DNA from: an uncultured Lachnospiraceae bacterium
Lineage (GTDB): Bacteria; Bacillota; Clostridia; Lachnospirales; Lachnospiraceae
DNA length: 7,320 nt
Direction of reading: 5' to 3'
NCBI GenBank assembly: GCA_910585895.1
Contig: CAJUHY010000059.1
Coordinates: 1 to 7,320 of the forward strand
Shown here one piece after another: positions 1 through 5,898 of the stretch. The notes under the pieces were generated by a model. That model did not search any database. It saw nothing but the letters and a program-made list of their open reading frames with translations, and was not told the origin of the DNA. The position numbers and the translations under genes were made by a program. The first letter of the stretch is position 1, and the number at the start of each line of letters is the position of its first letter.

Positions 1-3
1 TTC

Positions 4-21
4 GTTTCTCTGTTGAGAAAC
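4..21. repeat. Small perfect hairpin at left edge
   Basis: Bases 4-10 (gtttctc) and 15-21 (gagaaac) are perfect inverted copies around a 4-base loop. No U-tract is visible on either strand within the window. The element lies downstream of the secG terminator, so it may belong to the leader of the next gene, outside the window. A second, smaller hairpin (aggc-taaa-gcct) lies at 37-48. Confidence 0.4.
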
Positions 22-56
22 TCCACAATGTGAAACAGGCTAAAGCCTAACAATTC

Positions 57-85
57 AAAAGAGACTGCCGATGCCCGACAGTCTC
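57..85 (-). terminator. Rho-independent terminator after secG
   Basis: Bases 61-67 (gagactg) and 79-85 (cagtctc) form a perfect 7-bp stem with an 11-base loop. On the minus strand the stem runs straight into TTTTGAATT, a short U-tract. It starts 7 bases after the secG stop codon, which is the right place for a terminator of secG. The U-tract is short, so termination may be incomplete. Confidence 0.75.
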
Positions 86-92
86 TTGATTG

Positions 93-332
93 CTAAAAGC
101 TTCCAATATTTAATGCAGCCGAAATCGCTAAGAATAATACGACCATTATCCTGGTAGCCATCACAAGCCTTCCCTCCATGGAACGTCCCTTGTTCTTGCC
201 CCAGTATGTATCTGCCGCACCGCTGATAGCTCCAAGTCCTGCTGACTTTCCTTCCTGCATCAATACGATTACTGTCAACGCAATACTGATTAATATTAAC
301 ACTACAATTAAAACGGTCTTTAATACTTCCAC
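93..332 (-). CDS. secG: Preprotein translocase subunit SecG
   Basis: SecG is the small, non-essential subunit of the SecYEG channel in the cytoplasmic membrane and assists SecA-driven protein export. The 79-residue product has the family layout. A first membrane helix spans about residues 4-25. It is followed by the conserved cytoplasmic loop LMQEGKSAGLGAISG (24-38), and a second helix spans about 57-75. I chose the GTG at 332 because AGGAGG lies at 343-348, 10 bases upstream, and the protein then begins MEVLKTVLIV as in relatives. The frame stays open to a GTG at 386, but that lies just upstream of the -10 box (377-382) and would not be transcribed. The gene has its own promoter and a terminator right after its stop, so it can be expressed separately from eno. 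Confidence 0.93.
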   Translation of the reverse strand: MEVLKTVLIVVLILISIALTVIVLMQEGKSAGLGAISGAADTYWGKNKGRSMEGRLVMATRIMVVLFLAISAALNIGSF

Positions 333-342
333 CTTACTCTTA

Positions 343-348
343 CCTCCT
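343..348 (-). promoter_or_regulatory. secG ribosome binding site (decides GTG start)
   Basis: The minus strand reads AGGAGG here, 10 bases before the GTG at 332. No comparable site precedes the GTG at 386. This is the main reason for the shorter secG start. Confidence 0.8.
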
Positions 349-376
349 GCTTTTATTCCTGCCCATAACTTTATTA

Positions 377-405
377 AGTGTATCACAGCCTGGCATAATT
401 TTCAA
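377..405 (-). promoter_or_regulatory. Sigma-A-type promoter of secG
   Basis: On the minus strand TTGAAA (400-405) is followed by a 17-base spacer and TACACT (377-382). The three bases before the -10 box are TGA, an extended -10 (TGn). Transcription should start near 370, which gives a leader of about 38 bases. The -10 box itself is only 4/6; the spacing and extended motif make the call. Confidence 0.65.
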
Positions 406-412
406 GAGCTTT

Positions 413-460
413 TTGCAACAGTTCAGCCAGTAAAAGTTCAGCCAGGCCGAACTGCTGCAA
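413..460 (-). repeat. 16-bp imperfect hairpin between eno and secG
   Basis: Arms 413-428 and 445-460 are inverted copies differing at two positions, with a 16-base loop. In minus-strand RNA both differences are G-U wobbles, giving a continuous 16-bp stem. In plus-strand RNA they would be A-C mismatches. No U-tract follows on the minus strand (it continues AAAAGCTC), so it is not a classic terminator. It may act as a 3' stabiliser or weak terminator for eno, or be a dispersed intergenic repeat. The 10-base string gttcagccag occurs twice within it (421-430 and 436-445). Confidence 0.6.
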
Positions 461-465
461 ACTTC

Positions 466-498
466 TAGGGAAGCATCGCTTATATCAGCGTTTCCCTA
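466..498 (-). repeat. Hairpin at the eno stop codon
   Basis: Bases 466-472 (tagggaa) and 492-498 (ttcccta) form a perfect 7-bp stem. An inner 4-bp stem pairs 477-480 with 487-490 around a 6-base loop. The eno stop codon (TAG, 496-498) forms the base of the stem. No run of T follows on the minus strand, so it looks like a 3'-end structure rather than a full intrinsic terminator. Together with the hairpin at 413-460 it fills the eno-secG gap. Confidence 0.5.
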
Positions 499-1815
499 AA
501 ATTTATTGAATGGATTCTTGTATTCCGCCACGACGCCAAGCTGCTCCTCAATTCTCAGAAGCTGGTTATATTTTGCAGTACGTTCTGCACGGCAGGGCGC
601 TCCGGTCTTAATCTGGCCTGCATTAACTGCCACGGCAAGGTCTGCGATAAAGGTATCCTCCGTCTCACCGGAACGGTGGGAAATTACCGCGCGGTACGCA
701 TTTCCCTGTGCTGTTTCAATCGCCTCCATCGCTTCCGTCAGCGTACCAATCTGATTTACTTTTACTAAAATTGCATTTGCCGTCTGCAGTTTGATACCGG
801 CATCCAGACGCTTAGTATTGGTAACAAACAAATCGTCTCCGACTAACTGGATACGCTCACCCAATCGTTCTGTCATCGCCTGCCAGCCGTCCCAGTCTTC
901 CTCATCCAGTCCGTCTTCAATGGAAATAATCGGGAATCTTTGTATCAATTCCTCATAATACTCAATCATTTCTTCGGTATTGCGGGCAACCTTCTCGCCC
1001 TTGACTCTGGATTCGCCAGGGAAATGGTACATTCCTGTCTTCTCGTCATACAACTCGCTTGCAGCTGCATCCAGGGCAATTTTAAAATCTTCCCCTGGAA
1101 GATAGCCCGCTGCCCTTACCGCTTCCATTATCAACTCCAGTACAGCTACAGCATCCTGTAAATCCGGCGCAAAACCGCCCTCATCGCCCACTGCTGTGGA
1201 AAGCCCGTCCTTCTCGCAAATCTTTTTCAGATTATGGTAAACTTCTGCACACATGCGCAGCGCTTCCCGGAAACTCTCTGCGCCCACAGGCATTATCATG
1301 AACTCCTGGAAATCTACGGTATTGTCCGCATGGCGGCCTCCGTTCAAAATATTCATCATCGGTACCGGCATCCTTTTGGCGTTCGTACCGCCCAGATATT
1401 GGTACAGCGGGAGCTCCATTGCTTTTGCTGCCGCCCGTGCTGTCGCCAGGGAAACACTGAGCATCGCATTTGCTCCCAGATTGATTTTGTCATCGGTTCC
1501 ATCCTCCGCAATCAGACAGCGGTCAATTTCTACCTGGTTCAAAGCATTTTTACCAATCAATACCTTGGCAATTTTATCATTCACATGTTTTACCGCGTTC
1601 TGAACACCTAAACCGAAATATCTTGGCTCCCCATCCCTCAACTCTACAGCCTCAAACTGTCCGGTAGAAGCCCCGGAAGGAACTGCGGCGCGTCCTGTGG
1701 TCTTCTTCCCTGTGCTGGTTGTCTGCACTGTTACATCCGCCTCCACGGTAGGGTTTCCTCTGGAATCCAAAATCTCCCTTGCATGGACATCCGTAATCTT
1801 CAAACACAAACTCAT
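496..1815 (-). CDS. eno: Enolase (phosphopyruvate hydratase)
   Basis: Enolase interconverts 2-phosphoglycerate and phosphoenolpyruvate, the ninth step of glycolysis, in the cytoplasm with Mg2+. The 439-residue protein is full length for the family and its key motifs are intact. These are the N-terminal loop SGASTG (47-52), the active-site His in GGRHADN (H162), GDEGGFAP with the acidic catalytic residue (E212), and metal ligands D249, E300 and D327. The catalytic Lys in the signature ILVKVNQIGTLTE is K352, HRSGET lies at 380-385, and K403 sits in IKTGAP. The start at 1815 has AAGGAG (1822-1827) six bases upstream, and MSLCLKITDVHAREILDSRG is a canonical enolase N terminus. The gap of 133 bases from purB suggests independent transcription, but I found no convincing promoter there. 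Confidence 0.98.
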   Translation of the reverse strand: MSLCLKITDVHAREILDSRGNPTVEADVTVQTTSTGKKTTGRAAVPSGASTGQFEAVELRDGEPRYFGLGVQNAVKHVNDKIAKVLIGKNALNQVEIDRCLIAEDGTDDKINLGANAMLSVSLATARAAAKAMELPLYQYLGGTNAKRMPVPMMNILNGGRHADNTVDFQEFMIMPVGAESFREALRMCAEVYHNLKKICEKDGLSTAVGDEGGFAPDLQDAVAVLELIMEAVRAAGYLPGEDFKIALDAAASELYDEKTGMYHFPGESRVKGEKVARNTEEMIEYYEELIQRFPIISIEDGLDEEDWDGWQAMTERLGERIQLVGDDLFVTNTKRLDAGIKLQTANAILVKVNQIGTLTEAMEAIETAQGNAYRAVISHRSGETEDTFIADLAVAVNAGQIKTGAPCRAERTAKYNQLLRIEEQLGVVAEYKNPFNKF

Positions 1816-1894
1816 AACAATCTCCTTTCAAGAAGTACGATTTTATTATCAGTATTTGCATTAATTGGATGTTTATACAAGGGAGATACTCATT

Positions 1895-1942
1895 TTTATC
1901 ATCTTTGAGAAAGCCTTTTGGATTTCTTGCTAAGATAATAAA
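1895..1942 (-). repeat. Long AT-rich hairpin between purB and eno
   Basis: Arms 1895-1905 and 1932-1942 are 11-base inverted copies with one difference. That difference is a U-G wobble in minus-strand RNA and a C-A mismatch in plus-strand RNA. Inside lies a second stem: 1908-1912 pairs with 1923-1927, and 1914-1915 with 1920-1921, around a TTTT/AAAA loop. It begins 6 bases after the purB stop. The minus strand continues AATGAG, so there is no U-tract and it is not a standard terminator. It could protect the 3' end of the pur mRNA or belong to the eno leader. Confidence 0.5.
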
Positions 1943-1948
1943 TTTAGG

Positions 1949-3400
1949 TTATACGTTTATCTCGGCAGTCATGCCCAGGATATCCCGATTCTTCTCCAAC
2001 ACTGGTTTGACTTCCTGAGCCAGGAACTTATCTACCTGAATGGGCGCACGCCCCACATACTTCGAGGGTTCCATGGATTTCTCCAGCTCCTCCAACGTCA
2101 GGTTAAAGGCAGGGTCTGCTGCAATCAGTTCCAACAGATTATTGTCTTTCCCCTCCACTTTGACATTCTTACCTGCTTCCATGGAAAGCTGACGGATTTT
2201 TTCATGCATTTCCTGACGGTTGCCGCCATTTTTTACAGCATCCATCATAATATTTTCCGTTGCCATAAACGGCAGCTCAGCCATCATATGTTTGCGGATG
2301 ACCTTGTCATAGACAACCAGCCCATCCACCACATTCAGGCACAGATCAAGAATGCCGTCCACTGCCAGAAATCCTTCCGGAATGGAAAGGCGTTTGTTAG
2401 CTGAATCATCGAGCGTCCGCTCAAACCACTGAGTGGCAGAAGTGATTGCCGGATTTAAAGCATCTGCCATCACATAACGCGCCAGAGAAGCAATACGTTC
2501 GCTGCGCATGGGATTGCGTTTATATGCCATTGCCGAAGAACCTATCTGATTCTTTTCAAATGGTTCCTCCACCTCCTTTAAATGCTGCAGCAGGCGGATA
2601 TCATTTGACATTTTATGCGCGCTTGCCGCAATACCTGCAAGGATATTCACAACCCTAGTATCAACCTTTCTGGAATAGGTCTGTCCAGATACCGCATAAC
2701 ATTCGTCAAATCCCATTTTCGCGGCTATCATAGGGTCAATCTTATCAATCGTCTCCTGATCTCCCGCAAATAACTCCTGAAAACTTGCCTGTGTGCCTGT
2801 AGTCCCCTTCGAGCCTAAAAGTTTGAGGCTGCCCATTACATATTCCAAATCTTCAAGGTCCATGAGGAATTCCTGCAGCCATAAGGTGGCACGTTTCCCC
2901 ACCGTGGTCGGCTGTGCCGGCTGGAAATGCGTAAATGCCAATGTCGGCAGTTCTTTATAAGTGTCTGCAAATTTCGCCAGCTCTGCAATCACATTTACCA
3001 GCTTGCTGCGCACCAGCCCAAGCGCCTCATTCATGACGATGATATCCGTATTATCTCCCACATAACAAGATGTTGCCCCCAAATGAATGATGCCTGCCGC
3101 TTTTGGGCACTGCTGCCCATAGGCATAAACATGGCTCATCACATCATGGCGCACTAACTTCTCCCGCTCTTTCGCCACGTCATAGTTAATATCATCTACA
3201 TGGCTTTTCATTTCATCTATCTGTTCCTGCGTAATGACTGGCTTGCCATTCTCACTCAGCCCAAGTTCCATCTCTGTCTCGGCGAGGGCAATCCATAATC
3301 TTCTCCAGGTACGGAATTTCATGTCCGGGGAAAAAATAAACTGCATTTCCTTACTTGCGTAACGCTCAGACAATGGGCTATTGTATCTATCTGTTGACAT
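1949..3400 (-). CDS. purB: Adenylosuccinate lyase
   Basis: PurB removes fumarate from SAICAR to give AICAR, and from adenylosuccinate to give AMP. It is a homotetramer of the fumarase/aspartase superfamily. The 483-residue protein carries HDVMSH with its active-site His (H85), LGATSCYVGDNTD (107-119), and the catalytic His in FTHFQPAQ (H158). The signature loop GSSAMAYKRNP (287-297) holds the catalytic serine (S288 or S289). The usual Pro in this loop (GSSAMPYKRNP) is Ala here. Overall it resembles the animal-type enzyme more than the shorter B. subtilis form. AAGGAG at 3408-3413 is 7 bases before the ATG at 3400 and 4 before the tandem ATG at 3403, so I prefer 3400. It follows purF by 55 bases and is probably co-transcribed. 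Confidence 0.96.
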   Translation of the reverse strand: MSTDRYNSPLSERYASKEMQFIFSPDMKFRTWRRLWIALAETEMELGLSENGKPVITQEQIDEMKSHVDDINYDVAKEREKLVRHDVMSHVYAYGQQCPKAAGIIHLGATSCYVGDNTDIIVMNEALGLVRSKLVNVIAELAKFADTYKELPTLAFTHFQPAQPTTVGKRATLWLQEFLMDLEDLEYVMGSLKLLGSKGTTGTQASFQELFAGDQETIDKIDPMIAAKMGFDECYAVSGQTYSRKVDTRVVNILAGIAASAHKMSNDIRLLQHLKEVEEPFEKNQIGSSAMAYKRNPMRSERIASLARYVMADALNPAITSATQWFERTLDDSANKRLSIPEGFLAVDGILDLCLNVVDGLVVYDKVIRKHMMAELPFMATENIMMDAVKNGGNRQEMHEKIRQLSMEAGKNVKVEGKDNNLLELIAADPAFNLTLEELEKSMEPSKYVGRAPIQVDKFLAQEVKPVLEKNRDILGMTAEINV

Positions 3401-3407
3401 CATATGT

Positions 3408-3413
3408 CTCCTT
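3408..3413 (-). promoter_or_regulatory. purB ribosome binding site (decides start)
   Basis: The minus strand reads AAGGAG within GGAAAGGAGACAT, ahead of two adjacent ATG codons. Spacing is 4 bases to the first (3403) and 7 to the second (3400). The frame is open further upstream to 3568, deep inside purF, but those starts would add a tail not seen in the family. Confidence 0.75.
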
Positions 3414-3455
3414 TCCTTTTCGGTATCGGCTGCTCTATTTCTGCTCACAGTCCAA

Positions 3456-4898
3456 TTATCTTTCATATTCTCCTCGGATATCCTCTGCGGGCGGTTCCAT
3501 AGGATAATTACCAGTAAAACATCCCTTACAGATAGGCAATCCCTCTGCCATCTCATCCAGACGCTCAATATTCAGATAGCCGAGGCTATCAGCTCCAATC
3601 ATCCTGCAGATATCATCCACTGTCCGGTTATAGGCAATCAGCTGTTCCCTTTCGGGAATATCCGTTCCAAAATAACAGGGCCACAGAAACGGCGGCGAAG
3701 AAATCCTTACATGAACCTCCGTAGCGCCTGCCTCCCGCAGCATATGTACAATGCGGTCGGAGGTAGTCCCCCGCACAATCGAATCGTCAATCATAATCAC
3801 GCGCTTTCCACGTACGGATTCCTGCAGCACGTTCAGCTTGACTTTCACGCTGGACTCACGGCTGCTCTGCTTGGGCTTGATGAAAGTACGTCCCACATAG
3901 CCATTTTTCACAAATGCCGTGCCATAGGAAATCCCTGATTCCATGGAATATCCCAACGCCGCAGCATTTCCTGACTCCGGCACTCCCACCACCAAATCTG
4001 CCTCCACCGGCGAATCCATGGCAAGGAAACGGCCTGCTTTCATCCGCGCCGCATAGACGCTGACACCATCAATATGGCTGTCCGGTCTTGCAAAGTAAAT
4101 ATATTCAAAAACACATCTTGCCTCTTCTCCTTGGGGCAGACAGAGAATTGTATCGGAAGTAATTCCATCTGGCGTAATGGTTACGACCTCACCTGGAAGC
4201 ACGTCACGCACATACTCTGCGCCGATAGTCTCTAACGCACATGTCTCAGACGCAACGATATAGGCATTATCCCGCTTACCGATACAGAGCGGCTTAAACC
4301 CAAAAGGGTCTCTGACTGCAATCAGTTTTCGGGGACTCATGATAACCAGCGAGAATGCACCTTTCAGTCTCGCTGCTGCACGTTTCACTGCCTCTTCCAC
4401 AGTCTGGGAAACAAGGCGCTCCCGGGCAATATGGTAGGCGATTACTTCTGAATCAACCGTAGTCTGGAAAATTGCCCCGGTATATTCCAACTCCTTCCGC
4501 AGCTCAGGTGCATTGATGAGATTGCCATTATGCGCCAGGGCCAACGTCCCTTTTACATAGCGGAGCACTAAGGGCTGGGCATTCTCCCTGGTAGAAGCGC
4601 CCGCCGTGGAATAACGGACATGCCCCACACCGATATCACCTTTCATATTGTCCAGGCTTCCCTCGGCAAATACCTCATTTACAAGCCCCATTCCTTTATA
4701 GGAAGATACCTTCCCCCTGGGGCCTGACGTCTCACTCACCGCGATGCCGCAGCTCTCCTGCCCACGATGCTGCAATGCAAAAAGCCCATAATAAATAGTA
4801 GATGCCACATTGTTCCCATCGAAATCATACATGCCAAAGACACCGCATTCTTCATGAAACTTATCAAAATCCGCATAATTTACCTTACTGTCATTCAT
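3456..4898 (-). CDS. purF: Amidophosphoribosyltransferase (glutamine PRPP amidotransferase)
   Basis: PurF makes 5-phosphoribosylamine from PRPP and glutamine, the committed first step of purine synthesis. The 480-residue protein is of the B. subtilis type. A 17-residue propeptide precedes ECGVFG; removing it should expose the nucleophile C18 of the class-II glutaminase domain. That domain also shows GHVRYST (92-98), HNGN (123-126) and TTVDSEVI (147-154). The phosphoribosyltransferase domain has the PRPP loop VIMIDDSIVRGTTS (367-380). Four cysteines in the right contexts (C262, C408, C457, C460) should bind a 4Fe-4S cluster, which in this class is structural and oxygen-labile. The start is set by AGGGG (4905-4909), six bases upstream. 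It lies 18 bases after purC, in the same operon. Confidence 0.98.
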   Translation of the reverse strand: MNDSKVNYADFDKFHEECGVFGMYDFDGNNVASTIYYGLFALQHRGQESCGIAVSETSGPRGKVSSYKGMGLVNEVFAEGSLDNMKGDIGVGHVRYSTAGASTRENAQPLVLRYVKGTLALAHNGNLINAPELRKELEYTGAIFQTTVDSEVIAYHIARERLVSQTVEEAVKRAAARLKGAFSLVIMSPRKLIAVRDPFGFKPLCIGKRDNAYIVASETCALETIGAEYVRDVLPGEVVTITPDGITSDTILCLPQGEEARCVFEYIYFARPDSHIDGVSVYAARMKAGRFLAMDSPVEADLVVGVPESGNAAALGYSMESGISYGTAFVKNGYVGRTFIKPKQSSRESSVKVKLNVLQESVRGKRVIMIDDSIVRGTTSDRIVHMLREAGATEVHVRISSPPFLWPCYFGTDIPEREQLIAYNRTVDDICRMIGADSLGYLNIERLDEMAEGLPICKGCFTGNYPMEPPAEDIRGEYER

Positions 4899-4916
4899 AT
4901 AAATCCCCTGCCATTC

Positions 4917-5795
4917 CTAGGCGAATTTCTCACCTGTCAAAAGTTCGTACGCTTCTTTATACTTATCCACAGTCTTTGCCACCACTTCTTCCGGCAGGAG
5001 ATAAGCGCTGTCTGGATTCGCTTTCAGCCAATCTCTCACAAACTGCTTATCAAAGGAAGGTTGCGACCTTCCAGGAGCATATCCCTCAAGCGGCCAGAAT
5101 CTGGAACTGTCAGGAGTGAGCATCTCATCACCAAGCACTACTTTTCCGTCTTCATCCAGTCCAAACTCAAACTTGGTATCTGCAATGATAATCCCTTTGC
5201 TGCGTGCATATTCTGCACATTTCTTGTATAAATTCAAGGTACAGTCCTTTATCGTCCTGGCATATTCAGCCCCTTTGCCTGGATATGATTTTTCTAAAAT
5301 CTCCACGGTATCCTCAAAAGTAATATGCTCATCGTGATTCCCTAATTCCGCTTTGGTGGTCGGCGTATAAATCGGCTCCGGCAGCTGTTCTGATTCTTTC
5401 AAACCTTCCGGCAGCTTAATGCCGCATACCGTGCCGTCTTTCTGATAACTCTCCCAACCGCTGCCTGTGATATAACCACGCACAATACATTCCACCGGAA
5501 GCATATTCAGCTTCTGGCATTTCATACTGTTACCGTCAAACTCCTTTTTGCGGAAAAATTCCGGCATCTCTGATACATCTGTAGAAAGCATGTGATTAGG
5601 CACAATATCTTTGGTAAAATCAAACCAAAATTTAGACATCTGCGTCAATATCGCCCCTTTTTGTGTTATTTTATTTTTAAGAATCACATCAAACGCAGAT
5701 ATCCTGTCCGTTGCCACAATAATCATACTGCTGCCGTTGTCATAAACCTCGCGTACCTTGCCTTCCTTTACCGGCTTAAATTCCTGAATACTCAT
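4917..5795 (-). CDS. purC: Phosphoribosylaminoimidazole-succinocarboxamide synthase (SAICAR synthetase)
   Basis: PurC couples aspartate to CAIR with ATP to form SAICAR, which PurB, encoded two genes downstream, then cleaves. The 292-residue protein has the nucleotide-binding start EGKVREVY (11-18), both family signatures (LPVECIVRGYITGS at 99-112 and IADTKFEFG at 204-212), PTTKAELGNHDEH (145-157) and PDSSRFW (228-234). It is longer than the E. coli or B. subtilis enzymes (about 240 residues). Its C-terminal extension with PSFDKQFVRDWL resembles the long form seen in yeast Ade1. The frame also has an ATG at 5801, but GGAGG (5802-5806) would directly abut it. From the ATG at 5795 the spacing is 6 bases, so 5795 is the start. 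It is the first gene of the purC-purF-purB cluster, driven by the promoter at 5869-5898. Confidence 0.97.
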   Translation of the reverse strand: MSIQEFKPVKEGKVREVYDNGSSMIIVATDRISAFDVILKNKITQKGAILTQMSKFWFDFTKDIVPNHMLSTDVSEMPEFFRKKEFDGNSMKCQKLNMLPVECIVRGYITGSGWESYQKDGTVCGIKLPEGLKESEQLPEPIYTPTTKAELGNHDEHITFEDTVEILEKSYPGKGAEYARTIKDCTLNLYKKCAEYARSKGIIIADTKFEFGLDEDGKVVLGDEMLTPDSSRFWPLEGYAPGRSQPSFDKQFVRDWLKANPDSAYLLPEEVVAKTVDKYKEAYELLTGEKFA

Positions 5796-5801
5796 CGCCA
5801 T

Positions 5802-5806
5802 CCTCC
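5802..5806 (-). promoter_or_regulatory. purC ribosome binding site (decides start)
   Basis: The minus strand reads GGAGG here, 6 bases before the ATG at 5795 and with no gap at all before the ATG at 5801. Only the inner ATG can use it, so two residues should be dropped from the longest frame. Confidence 0.8.
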
Positions 5807-5818
5807 ATTCATTGACCT

Positions 5819-5835
5819 ATCGTTCGTTTTACGAT
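5819..5835 (-). promoter_or_regulatory. Dyad with PurBox-like core in purC leader
   Basis: Bases 5819-5823 (atcgt) and 5831-5835 (acgat) are perfect inverted copies around 7 bases. The minus strand through it reads AAAACGAACGATAGG. The CGAACGATA part resembles, from memory, the inverted PurBox of the B. subtilis pur operon, bound by PurR. A second, weaker core (AGAACATAA) lies about 25 bases upstream in the same orientation. The usual paired, inverted arrangement is not clearly met, so this is a candidate only. Confidence 0.25.
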
Positions 5836-5838
5836 TTT

Positions 5839-5866
5839 ATCCATAGTTATGTTCTGCCATATGGAT
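5839..5866. promoter_or_regulatory. Dyad symmetry just downstream of purC -10 box (operator-like)
   Basis: Bases 5839-5845 (atccata) and 5860-5866 (tatggat) are perfect 7-bp inverted copies around a 14-base centre. The outer arm begins 2 bases after the -10 box and covers the expected transcription start near 5862. This is a typical operator position. The regulator cannot be named from the sequence. Since the upstream arm would be only partly transcribed, DNA binding is more likely than an RNA hairpin. Confidence 0.4.
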
Positions 5867-5868
5867 TT

Positions 5869-5898
5869 ATTATAATACAGGCTATTTTCATTCGTCAA
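5869..5898 (-). promoter_or_regulatory. Sigma-A-type promoter of the purCFB cluster
   Basis: On the minus strand TTGACG (5893-5898, 5/6) is followed by an 18-base spacer and a perfect TATAAT (5869-5874). Transcription should start near 5862, giving a leader of about 67 bases before the purC ATG at 5795. It is the strongest promoter in the window. Nothing in the leader looks like a purine riboswitch or a U-tract attenuator. Confidence 0.82.

Noticed and set aside
1816..1894. Promoter for eno
   Set aside because: The best pair, TTGTAT with AATACT at 18 bases, scores only 3/6 and 4/6. TATAAA and GATAAT boxes nearby have no -35 partner. A promoter is likely in this gap, but I cannot place it.
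3645..3658. Perfect hairpin with a GAAA loop inside purF
   Set aside because: The 5-bp stem is explained by codons for conserved residues in IPEREQ; nothing suggests a separate role.
3381..3938. Plus-strand open frame of 185 codons
   Set aside because: It lies antisense to purF and the start of purB, both of which have intact family motifs, and has no ribosome binding site or recognisable protein features.
4767..5231. Plus-strand open frame of 154 codons
   Set aside because: It is antisense to the purC-purF junction; both minus-strand genes are clearly real.
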